In this document: piece after piece, positions 1 to 5,945 of the stretch
Numbering within the stretch: the first letter of the stretch is position 1
Layout: each line of letters starts with the position of its first letter
Assembly (NCBI GenBank): GCA_026982145.1
Contig: JALSHQ010000303.1
Location: forward strand, 1 to 14,255
Source of the DNA: Gammaproteobacteria bacterium
GTDB lineage: Bacteria; Pseudomonadota; Gammaproteobacteria; SZUA-140
Length of the DNA stretch: 14,255 bases
Direction: 5' to 3'
Position numbers and translations under genes: made by a program
Notes under the pieces: model-generated
Seen by the model: the letters and a program-made list of their open reading frames with translations, nothing else
Databases searched by the model: none
What the model was told of the DNA's origin: nothing

Positions 1-267
1 TGCAAAACTGTTTTCTTCCTCAAGTGGAAGCACTTGGCGCAGCAGTGGGTCGTTGGGGTCTCCTTTTCTCATTCTTGAAACGAAGCTACGTGGCACACGC
101 AGCGGAAAATGGTCGCTTTTGTTAAAAAGGGCGGGGAGTTGATCCGCCGTGAGTTCAAGGGCGCTCAGCAGGGCTGGGGGGGTGCGGATCGCATCGGCCA
201 ACAGCTGTTGCCAGAGCGGTGCAGTTTCGGCAGGGTTTTGCCGGGAAATTGTGGAGATGACAGTCAT
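1..267 (-). CDS. epmB: EF-P beta-lysylation protein EpmB, N-terminal part (runs off the window)
   Basis: The first 89 codons read from an ATG at 265-267 to the window edge without a stop. EpmB (YjeK) is a radical-SAM, PLP-dependent lysine 2,3-aminomutase that makes (R)-beta-lysine, which EpmA attaches to EF-P. The visible part is the N-terminal extension typical of the family and contains the recognisable block FPLRVPRSFVSRM followed by KGDPNDPLLRQVLP. The CxxxCxxC iron-sulfur motif would lie further downstream, outside the window. The gene diverges from efp across an 89-base gap, and epmA sits just beyond efp, so all three genes of the modification pathway are together. A run of seven Cs (about 175-181) keeps the frame, so the fragment looks intact. 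The Shine-Dalgarno sequence before the ATG is weak. Identification rests on the N-terminal family signature plus context and is fairly sure. Confidence 0.85.
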   Translation of the reverse strand, partial: MTVISTISRQNPAETAPLWQQLLADAIRTPPALLSALELTADQLPALFNKSDHFPLRVPRSFVSRMRKGDPNDPLLRQVLPLEEENSFA

Positions 268-356
268 CCCGCAAGTTTAGAGCAGTTGAGTTTTATTGGT
301 AAAGGATTGTTGTATACAATAGCGCGCTTGAGATTAATTAAGAGACTGGATTAAAA
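268..356. promoter_or_regulatory. Divergent epmB/efp promoter region
   Basis: This 89-base AT-rich spacer separates the divergent epmB and efp starts and must hold the promoters of both. For efp the best -10 candidates are TATACA or TACAAT at 313-320, inside the perfect 10-base palindrome TTGTATACAA (310-319). No well-spaced consensus -35 accompanies them; TTTATT at 292-297 is the best-spaced match to TACAAT. The exact promoter elements are therefore tentative. Confidence 0.4.
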
Positions 357-926
357 ATGGGGACATACAGTACCAACGAATTCAGGGGCGGCCTGAAATT
401 GATGATTGATGGCGATCCTTGTTCGATCATTGATAATGAATTTGTGAAGCCAGGAAAGGGGCAGGCTTTTTGCCGTGTGAAGCTGCGCAACCTGAAAAGT
501 GGAAAAGTGTATGAGCGCACTTATAAATCAGGGGAATCTGTAGAAGCGGCTGATGTGATGGATACCGAGATGCAGTTTCTCTATTCAGACGGCGAGCAGT
601 GGCACTTTATGGAGCCTGAGAGTTTTGAGCAATATGCAGTGAGTGAAGCGTCGATGGCGGATACGGCAAAGTGGCTGAAAGGAGAAGAGACGTGTGTGGT
701 AACGCTATGGGACGGGGTGCCACTCTCTGTAGCCGCCCCCAATTTTGTTGAGCTGACTGTTGCTGATACCGATCCGGGTGTGCGCGGTGACACCTCGGGC
801 GGTGGCGGCAAGCCCGCTACGCTAGAAACCGGCGCTGTTGTGCGTGTGCCACTGTTTATCAATATTGGTGAGCTGCTTAAAATCGACACCCGCACTGGGG
901 AGTATGTTTCTCGGGTAAAAAACTGA
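357..926 (+). CDS. efp: Translation elongation factor P
   Basis: EF-P binds between the ribosomal P and E sites and relieves stalling at consecutive prolines. The 189-residue product has the usual length and three-domain layout: an N-terminal KOW-like domain (about 1-65), a central OB domain (about 66-130) and a C-terminal OB domain ending in the conserved RTGEYVSRV block. The loop that reaches the peptidyl-transferase centre reads KPGKGQAF, with the modifiable lysine at position 34. This is the lysylated type of EF-P, not the rhamnosylated (arginine) type. That agrees with epmA starting 2 bases after the efp stop and epmB lying divergently upstream. The ATG at 357 is in the expected place for the family, although no strong Shine-Dalgarno is visible in front of it. 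efp and epmA are likely co-transcribed. Confidence 0.97.
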   Translation: MGTYSTNEFRGGLKLMIDGDPCSIIDNEFVKPGKGQAFCRVKLRNLKSGKVYERTYKSGESVEAADVMDTEMQFLYSDGEQWHFMEPESFEQYAVSEASMADTAKWLKGEETCVVTLWDGVPLSVAAPNFVELTVADTDPGVRGDTSGGGGKPATLETGAVVRVPLFINIGELLKIDTRTGEYVSRVKN

Positions 927-928
927 TA

Positions 929-1906
929 GTGGGTGATGATTGGCGGCCGACGGCACCGATCGAAAATATCCGCCTGCGCGCTTCGTTGCTGGCAAAGACT
1001 CGGCAGTTTTTTGCAGCGCGTGATGTGTTGGAGGTTGAGACGCCGCTGCTTTCAGCGGCAACGGTGAGTGACCCCCACCTGCAAAGTTTCTCAACCCGCT
1101 ATAATGGCCCGGGGTTGCCAGCTAACACGCCGTTCTACCTACAAACCTCACCAGAAGCGGCGATGAAAAGGCTGCTGGCGGCGGGCAGTGGCTCTATCTA
1201 CCAAATCTGCAAGGCGTTTCGTGACGGTGAGTTGGGTGCGCGCCATAATCCAGAATTTACGATGCTGGAGTGGTATCGAGTCGGTTTTGACCACGTTGCC
1301 CTGATGGTGGAGGTCGAAGCGTTGGTTAAATTGCTGTTGGGGTTGAGTGCTGAATTTGAACGTCTCAGTTACTGCGCTGCCTTTGAACGTCATTTGGGGA
1401 TCAACCCGCATACCGCCTCACGTGAAGCTTTGTGCCGCTATGCTGTTGATGCCGGGATTGCAGGCGGGTTGAAGAGCGATGAAATTGAACGGGATGGTTG
1501 GCTTGATCTGCTCATGAGCCAGCTCATCGAGCCTCATCTTGGGCAAACCGCGCCAGTATTTATTTATGACTACCCGGCATCCTTTGCAGCACTGGCCAAA
1601 ATACGACCGGGTACCCCGCCGTTGGCTGAGCGTTTTGAGCTCTACATCACAGGTTTCGAGCTAGCCAATGGTTACCATGAGCTGTGCGATGCCGGTGAGT
1701 TGCAAAGGCGTTATGAAAAAGATGCGCGTTTGCGGCAGGCGAGTGGTGTATCCGTGCCTGCGATCAATAGCCGGCTGCGGGCGGCCTTGGCAACCGGATT
1801 ACCGCCTTCATCTGGGGTTGCGCTTGGTTTTGACCGGCTGTTAATGTTGGCGGCTAAAGTGGGCACCATCAGAGAGGTGATGGCTTTTACAGTTGCCAGC
1901 GCATAG
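929..1906 (+). CDS. epmA: EF-P--(R)-beta-lysine ligase EpmA (GenX/PoxA)
   Basis: EpmA is a class II lysyl-tRNA-synthetase paralogue without an anticodon-binding domain. It activates (R)-beta-lysine with ATP and transfers it to Lys34 of EF-P. The 325 residues match the family length. Class II motif 2 is visible around residues 91-115 (QICKAFRDGE, then HNPEFTMLEWY), the substrate-pocket stretch FELANGYHELCDA lies around 245-255, and motif 3 (GVALGFDRLLML) lies near the C-terminus. The start is GTG at 929, two bases after the efp stop. No ATG in frame lies upstream without entering efp, and the N-terminus (WRPTAPIENIRLRA) fits the family. Translational coupling with efp is likely, since no good Shine-Dalgarno is seen. 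Confidence 0.96.
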   Translation: MGDDWRPTAPIENIRLRASLLAKTRQFFAARDVLEVETPLLSAATVSDPHLQSFSTRYNGPGLPANTPFYLQTSPEAAMKRLLAAGSGSIYQICKAFRDGELGARHNPEFTMLEWYRVGFDHVALMVEVEALVKLLLGLSAEFERLSYCAAFERHLGINPHTASREALCRYAVDAGIAGGLKSDEIERDGWLDLLMSQLIEPHLGQTAPVFIYDYPASFAALAKIRPGTPPLAERFELYITGFELANGYHELCDAGELQRRYEKDARLRQASGVSVPAINSRLRAALATGLPPSSGVALGFDRLLMLAAKVGTIREVMAFTVASA

Positions 1907-2198
1907 GTGTTTAGTTTATAAAGACGTAGTCAGATTATTTTACAGTTACTGTGTTACCTTGTTATAACTTGTTATTTTTATTATAGATATGGCTGTTAAC
2001 TGGTTGTTGTTATTAGCGGTAATTAATTTTTTGATGTTTTTGGTATGATAATTGCATTAGTTGACGAGGTGCATTGCCAGTGGGTTTGATGTTGATGTGG
2101 GATGTTTTGGTATATATGGCTTTGGTGGTGTGTCGGGGATGGCTGTAGCGGCGCTGCGGATTCACAAGATTAAAACGTATGAGGTTTGGAGGAATATG
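1907..2198. other. AT-rich intergenic region between epmA and the PilZ gene
   Basis: I see no convincing gene in these 292 bases. The stretch up to about 2060 is very AT-rich and carries an odd palindrome, ACAGTTACTGT (1942-1952), which could be an operator. The PilZ promoter probably lies here, for example with TATGAT/GATAAT around 2044-2052, but no consensus -35 is properly spaced. An in-frame upstream extension of the PilZ gene is open from ATG 2061 but lacks PilZ-like sequence. No rho-independent terminator was found after epmA. Confidence 0.5.
2188..2192 (+). promoter_or_regulatory. Shine-Dalgarno GGAGG deciding the PilZ-gene start
   Basis: GGAGG sits 6 bases before ATG 2199 and only 3 before ATG 2196. 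This supports 2199 as the start rather than the upstream in-frame ATG at 2061. Confidence 0.7.
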
Positions 2199-2561
2199 AT
2201 GGAACAGAGATGGAGCCCGCGAACGCAGGCCGACTTGGATGTCGATCTTTCCTTTCATGGCGAAGTTGTTTCTGGGTGCAAGGTCAGAGATATCGGGATG
2301 GGCGGTCTGTTTGTTGAGGTCGAAAAAGAATTTCCACGGGACAGTGTGGTGGAGTTGAAGTTTAAGATTACAGCGGACGGGCAGGAGACAAAACACCGGA
2401 TTCGTGCGACAGTCGCTCGCGCGGGTGGCAGTGGCTTGGGGATGATGTTTTGCGACTTCGACGCCGGAACTTTTCGCTCGCTACAGGAAGTGATGCACTA
2501 TATACAAGGGCAGGGCTCGCCAAGGGCTAGCGAGCCGCTGGAATCGGTGCAGTACTCTTAG
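2199..2561 (+). CDS. Small PilZ-domain protein (probable cyclic-di-GMP receptor)
   Basis: The product of about 120 residues is a single PilZ domain. The N-terminal RxxxR motif (R4-W-S-P-R8) is followed after about 23 residues by DIGMGG (31-36), the counterpart of the (D/N)xSxxG motif, with glycine in the serine position. The beta-strand pattern after it (LFVEV, VVELKF, IRATVARAGG, GLGMMFCDF) is typical, ending in a helix (SLQEVMHYI). Such stand-alone PilZ proteins bind c-di-GMP and control motility, exopolysaccharide or type IV pili; which of these applies here cannot be told. The frame is open back to ATG 2061, but the GGAGG six bases before 2199 and the lack of conserved sequence upstream favour the shorter form. 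It converges on psd with only three bases between the stops. Confidence 0.8.
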   Translation: MEQRWSPRTQADLDVDLSFHGEVVSGCKVRDIGMGGLFVEVEKEFPRDSVVELKFKITADGQETKHRIRATVARAGGSGLGMMFCDFDAGTFRSLQEVMHYIQGQGSPRASEPLESVQYS

Positions 2562-2564
2562 AAA

Positions 2565-3452
2565 TTAGTCGCGGTGAGCGCTGCGCTGGATGCCGAAATG
2601 TTGCCCCATCTGGACGGGGCGCTCTGCTGCAAGCGCGGGTGACCACTGAACGCGGTCATTTGCAAACAGTAGAATGACGGTCGACCCCATATTAAAGCGC
2701 CCCATCTCTTCGCCATGATCGAGCGTGATCTCCTTTCCGACTGAACTCTCTTTATAGCTCCACTTTTTGATTTCCCAGTTGACCTTATCTGGAATATTAC
2801 CCGCCCAAACGGTCTCCATGCCGGCCACATTCAGTGCGCCTACCATCACCATCGCCATCGGGCCTGCTTCCGTTTCAAACAGGTTAACCAGTCTCTCGTT
2901 ACGCGCAAACAGCCTCGGCACCTGTTCACTCGCAAACTTGCTAACGCTGAAAAGCCTGCCGGGAATGTAAACCATTTCTTGCAGCTTGCCCTTAAGTGGC
3001 ATATGGATGCGATGGTAATCCTTTGGAGAGAGGTAAATGGTCGCAAAAGCGCCCTCTTTGAAAAGTGCAGTCATCTCTTTCGAGCCGCCTAAAAGCTCTT
3101 CCAGCGAATAGTCGTGCCCCTTTGCCTGAAAAATGCGGCCATCACTGGTAATGTTGCCGAGCTGGCTGATGGCACCGTCGACCGGGCAAGCAATATCGCC
3201 GGGGTTGTTGGCGATAGGGCGGGCACCTGGTTTCAGTGGTCGCGTAAAAAAACTGTTGAAATCTGGGTAGGCACTGGCGTCTCGCTCTTGTGCGATACTC
3301 ATATCAACCTTAAAGGCGCGGATAAATAATTTGATCGCACCGTTTTTAAATGGCGCAAAACGAACGCGGGTGATGCCGCGAACACACCAAGTGAGCAGGT
3401 GGTGCGGTAGAATGTACTGCAGCAGGATAGAGATGTGGTTTAGATAGCGCAC
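2565..3452 (-). CDS. psd: Phosphatidylserine decarboxylase proenzyme
   Basis: Psd makes phosphatidylethanolamine from phosphatidylserine at the inner membrane. It is a self-cleaving enzyme, and the new N-terminal serine of the alpha chain becomes the pyruvoyl cofactor. The 295 residues fit the bacterial type I enzyme. PVDG around residues 90-93 supplies the catalytic Asp92, DYHRIHMP supplies His147, and MGST at 255-258 is the processing site, with cleavage expected between Gly256 and Ser257. Most bacterial relatives have LGST, so the first residue differs conservatively. A hydrophobic N-terminal segment (about 8-28) fits peripheral membrane attachment. The start is a GTG at 3452, with a purine-rich stretch (AAAGAAGAA) upstream and no in-frame ATG before it. 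The gene is convergent with the PilZ gene and divergent from pncC, so it is probably monocistronic. Confidence 0.96.
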   Translation of the reverse strand: MRYLNHISILLQYILPHHLLTWCVRGITRVRFAPFKNGAIKLFIRAFKVDMSIAQERDASAYPDFNSFFTRPLKPGARPIANNPGDIACPVDGAISQLGNITSDGRIFQAKGHDYSLEELLGGSKEMTALFKEGAFATIYLSPKDYHRIHMPLKGKLQEMVYIPGRLFSVSKFASEQVPRLFARNERLVNLFETEAGPMAMVMVGALNVAGMETVWAGNIPDKVNWEIKKWSYKESSVGKEITLDHGEEMGRFNMGSTVILLFANDRVQWSPALAAERPVQMGQHFGIQRSAHRD

Positions 3453-3575
3453 AATGATTCTTCTTTAAATTGAGTTAATGCTGAAATTTAGCATGAGCGT
3501 GAAAATAGGGCGTAAGGATACGCGATGGCAAAAGCGGCAGGCAAGCGTTTTACACCTTAAGTTAAGGCGGGAAAT
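3453..3575. promoter_or_regulatory. Divergent psd/pncC leader with two palindromes
   Basis: This 123-base spacer between divergent genes carries an inverted repeat ATGCT...AGCAT (3478-3494) and a second near-perfect palindrome, CCTTAAGTTAAGG (3555-3567), that includes the AAGG of the pncC ribosome-binding site. A short open frame lies between them (see the separate entry). Promoters for both directions must be here, but I could not place consensus elements. Confidence 0.4.
3525..3560 (+). CDS. Possible 11-codon leader peptide ahead of pncC
   Basis: ATG at 3525 is preceded by TAAGGA (3513-3518) at an ideal 6-base spacing and encodes MAKAAGKRFTP before a TAA at 3558-3560. The stop falls in the first arm of the CCTTAAGTTAAGG palindrome, and the second arm contains the pncC Shine-Dalgarno. 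Ribosomes finishing this peptide would disrupt that hairpin. It may be a leader coupling translation to pncC or may be chance. It is too short for any homology argument. Confidence 0.25.
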   Translation: MAKAAGKRFTP

Positions 3576-4079
3576 TTGTTGAATGATGAGGTAGAACAGT
3601 TGGTTGAACAGATTGCGTTTGAGCTGCGGCAGCGGCAATGGATGTTAGTGACCGCTGAGTCCTGTACGGGAGGGGGCGTTTCGCAGGCGCTGACCTCCTT
3701 AGCGGGGAGTTCCGCATGGTTTGAGCGGGGTTATGTGACCTACAGTAATCGTTCTAAGCAGGAGATGTTAGGGGTTGGTGACGAGCTAATAGTGCGTCAT
3801 GGGGCTGTTTCGGTCGAGGTTGTTGAGGCGATGGCGAAAGGTGCGCTGGTGAATGGTGGCGGACAGGTGTCGTTGGCGATTAGTGGGATCGCCGGTCCTT
3901 CAGGCGGCAGTGCCTTAAAACCTGTTGGAACAGTTTGTTTTTCATGGGTGATAAATAAGATTTCATTTATCACGGATACTGTTGTTTTTAATGGAGATCG
4001 CGGCTCAATTCGAGCGCAAGCTGTAGTTTATTCATTGCGTGGGCTGTTACACGTGCTTAAGAAAAAAGTCCCTGCTTAG
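3576..4079 (+). CDS. pncC: Nicotinamide-nucleotide amidohydrolase PncC (CinA C-terminal domain protein)
   Basis: PncC deamidates nicotinamide mononucleotide to nicotinate mononucleotide, recycling the NMN released by NAD-dependent DNA ligase. The 167-residue protein is the stand-alone CinA C-terminal domain and has the usual length. The signature TAESCTGG (about residues 26-33) and the second signature GIAGPSGG with KPVGTV (about 104-120) are present. The MoaB/MogA-like N-terminal domain of full CinA is absent, as in E. coli PncC. The start appears to be TTG 3576, with AAGG (3564-3567) eight bases ahead; TTG 3579 is an equally readable alternative. Placement just upstream of recA is a common gammaproteobacterial arrangement, although the 187-base gap suggests that recA has its own promoter. 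Confidence 0.92.
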   Translation: MLNDEVEQLVEQIAFELRQRQWMLVTAESCTGGGVSQALTSLAGSSAWFERGYVTYSNRSKQEMLGVGDELIVRHGAVSVEVVEAMAKGALVNGGGQVSLAISGIAGPSGGSALKPVGTVCFSWVINKISFITDTVVFNGDRGSIRAQAVVYSLRGLLHVLKKKVPA

Positions 4080-4266
4080 CCTGCTCGTCAATACGAGAAC
4101 GCGTCACATGAATTGCCGCTTGATTCGGTGAGTAAAAACAGCGCTAGGATGGCGTTGGTATCTATGTGATAATTTGCACCAATATCGGCTGGCGAGCCAT
4201 CAAGTTGGCCAGTGAAGCGACGAATTTTAGTGTTTCGGTTGATAGTTTTAGCAAGGGGTCTCACCA
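4080..4266 (+). promoter_or_regulatory. recA upstream region, no canonical SOS box
   Basis: This gap should hold the recA promoter. A possible extended -10, TGTGATAAT (around 4165-4173), has only a poor -35 (TAGGAT, 4145-4150) at 17 bases. I looked for CTG-N10-CAG and CTGT-N8-ACAG, the gammaproteobacterial LexA operator, and found neither. Nor did I find a GAAC-N4-GTTC type box. AAGGGGT before the ATG at 4267 serves as the ribosome-binding site. Confidence 0.4.
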
Positions 4267-5310
4267 ATGAATGCAAATAAGCAAAAAGCACTGAGCGCGG
4301 CATTAAGCCAGATCGAGCGGCAGTTCGGCAAGGGTTCGGTCATGCGCATGGGCGATGAAGGTGTCGCGCGTGGTATCGAGGCAATCTCAACGGGTTCCCT
4401 AGGGTTAGATATCGCGCTGGGAATAGGCGGCTTGCCGAAAGGGCGTGTGGTTGAGGTCTACGGCCCAGAGTCTTCAGGTAAAACCACATTGGCACTACAG
4501 GTGGTGGCTGAGGCGCAAAAAGCGGGAGGCACCGCAGCCTTTGTTGATGCTGAGCATGCGCTTGACCCGGTTTATGCTGGCAAGCTTGGAGTGGACGTTG
4601 ATAACCTGCTTGTCTCTCAGCCTGATACCGGTGAGCAGGCCTTGGAAATTACCGACATGCTGGTGCGCTCAAGTGCGGTTGATGTCATCGTGATTGATTC
4701 TGTAGCAGCGCTAACACCCAAGGCCGAGATCGAAGGCGACATGGGGGATTCCCACATGGGGCTGCAGGCACGTTTGATGTCCCAGGCACTGAGGAAATTA
4801 ACAGGAAACATTAAGCGTTCCAATACCTTAGTGATATTTATTAATCAAATTAGGATGAAGATCGGTGTGATGTTCGGTAACCCTGAGACGACTACGGGCG
4901 GAAATGCACTTAAATTTTACGCCTCTGTACGGCTCGATATCCGCCGCATCGGCGCGATCAAAAAGGGTGATGAAGTGGTGGGTAATGAGACCCGCGTTAA
5001 AGTGGTCAAAAACAAAGTGGCGCCGCCGTTCAAGCAAGTTGAATTTGAAATTTTGTACGGTGAAGGGGTTTCACGTGAAGGTGAGATTATCTCGCTTGGG
5101 GTGAAAGAGGGGCTGGTCGATAAAGCGGGTGCTTGGTATAGCTACAAAGGTGACCGTGTCGGGCAGGGCAAAGAAAATGTGCGCACCTATCTGAAAGAGC
5201 ATCCTGATACGGCAGATGAGATTGAGAGTGCGATCCGAGCGCGCCTGTTGCCGGTTGTGGATGGTGAGCCTGAGGGAGAAACTGCAGAAAAGAGTGAGGC
5301 TAAGCGCTGA
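4267..5310 (+). CDS. recA: Recombinase RecA
   Basis: RecA forms the ATP-dependent nucleoprotein filament for homologous recombination and acts as co-protease for LexA. The 347-residue product is full length. Walker A is GPESSGKT at 66-73, followed by the FVDAEHALDP block. Walker B is VIVIDSVAAL around 140-150. The DNA-binding loop regions (MGLQARLMSQALRKLT and the FGNPETTTGGNALKF block) are intact. The C-terminus ends in an acidic tail (GEPEGETAEKSE), as usual. The N-terminus begins in the normal place (MNANKQKALSAAL) and AAGGGG lies ahead of the ATG. recX follows immediately, so the two are probably co-transcribed. A TGA at 5308-5310 ends the gene. Confidence 0.99.
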   Translation: MNANKQKALSAALSQIERQFGKGSVMRMGDEGVARGIEAISTGSLGLDIALGIGGLPKGRVVEVYGPESSGKTTLALQVVAEAQKAGGTAAFVDAEHALDPVYAGKLGVDVDNLLVSQPDTGEQALEITDMLVRSSAVDVIVIDSVAALTPKAEIEGDMGDSHMGLQARLMSQALRKLTGNIKRSNTLVIFINQIRMKIGVMFGNPETTTGGNALKFYASVRLDIRRIGAIKKGDEVVGNETRVKVVKNKVAPPFKQVEFEILYGEGVSREGEIISLGVKEGLVDKAGAWYSYKGDRVGQGKENVRTYLKEHPDTADEIESAIRARLLPVVDGEPEGETAEKSEAKR

Positions 5311-5360
5311 CCCAACAACGGGAATATCGAACGAATATCCAGAGTGCAGCCGATAATAGC

Positions 5361-5798
5361 GTGCTTGGGGTGCGAAAACGGGCAATGGATCTGCTATCGC
5401 GGCGGGAGCATGGTGTGGTCGAACTCACGGGCAAATTGATTCAAAAAGGTTTCGACGAGGTTTTTGTTGCAGAGGCGCTTGCTGTACTGGAAGAGGAGGG
5501 CCTGCTTAGCGATGCGCGTTACAGTGAGAGTTATGTGCGATCTCGGATGAATAAGGGCTTTGGCCCGGTGCGGATTCGTGAAGAGTTGCGCCAGAGAGGC
5601 GTGGCGGATGAGCTGGTGAGTGAGTTCGTCGACTTTCAGAGCCGGTGCTGGTTTGAAACCGCCAGAGAGGCGTGGCAAAAACGTTTTGGCGGTCAATTCC
5701 CAGAAGATATGAAGGCACGCTCAAAGCAGTTACAGTTTCTGCAATACCGTGGTTTTACCTCTGATCATACAAAACATATATTTAAAGACTTAGATTAA
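5361..5798 (+). CDS. recX: Regulatory protein RecX
   Basis: RecX caps or inhibits RecA filaments and keeps RecA activity in check. The product of about 145 residues has the all-helical repeats of the family, including MDLLSRREHGVVEL, the block DARYSESYVRSRMNKGFGP, and IREELRQRGV. The C-terminus FLQYRGFTSDHTKHIF is also typical. The start is uncertain. GTG 5361 is the best annotated start but has no Shine-Dalgarno; ATG 5385 is a shorter option. The frame is open upstream to 5304, overlapping the end of recA, but offers no standard ATG/GTG/TTG before 5361. Position directly after recA is the classical arrangement, with RecX expressed at low level by read-through. Confidence 0.9.
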   Translation: MLGVRKRAMDLLSRREHGVVELTGKLIQKGFDEVFVAEALAVLEEEGLLSDARYSESYVRSRMNKGFGPVRIREELRQRGVADELVSEFVDFQSRCWFETAREAWQKRFGGQFPEDMKARSKQLQFLQYRGFTSDHTKHIFKDLD

Positions 5799-5945
5799 GT
5801 TTATACTCTCGCCGAGAAATATGCTAAAAACCTGTATAAAAAGTATAAAAACAACGGAATAACAATAATTCAATTTAGGAACAGCCCAGACATGCCAACA
5901 TGAGGCGATGCCTGTGAGCCATATTTTAAAGTGTAAATAACCCTG
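5799..5945 (+). promoter_or_regulatory. recX-alaS intergenic region
   Basis: This is 147 bases of AT-rich sequence. Two TATAAA hexamers (5835-5840 and 5844-5849) are candidate -10 elements for alaS, but neither has a good -35. No terminator hairpin follows recX, so read-through from recA-recX into alaS is possible. No strong Shine-Dalgarno precedes the alaS ATG. Confidence 0.3.

Noticed and set aside
109..354. Plus-strand open frame of 81 codons at the left edge
   Set aside because: It lies antisense to the clear epmB N-terminus and runs across the efp promoter region; no recognisable protein features.
1942..1952. Palindrome ACAGTTACTGT considered as a LexA-type operator
   Set aside because: The arms are in the wrong orientation and spacing for CTGT-N8-ACAG; it is listed only as a feature of the intergenic region.
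2061..2198. Upstream ATG extension of the PilZ protein
   Set aside because: The frame is open, but the residues are not PilZ-like and a good GGAGG stands at the right distance from ATG 2199.
2013..2396. Minus-strand open frame across the PilZ gene start
   Set aside because: Antisense to the PilZ domain, no ribosome-binding site and no recognisable motif.
2514..2536. GGCTCGC/GCGAGCC hairpin near the 3' end of the PilZ gene
   Set aside because: It resembles a terminator stem but has no T-run on either strand and lies within coding sequence.
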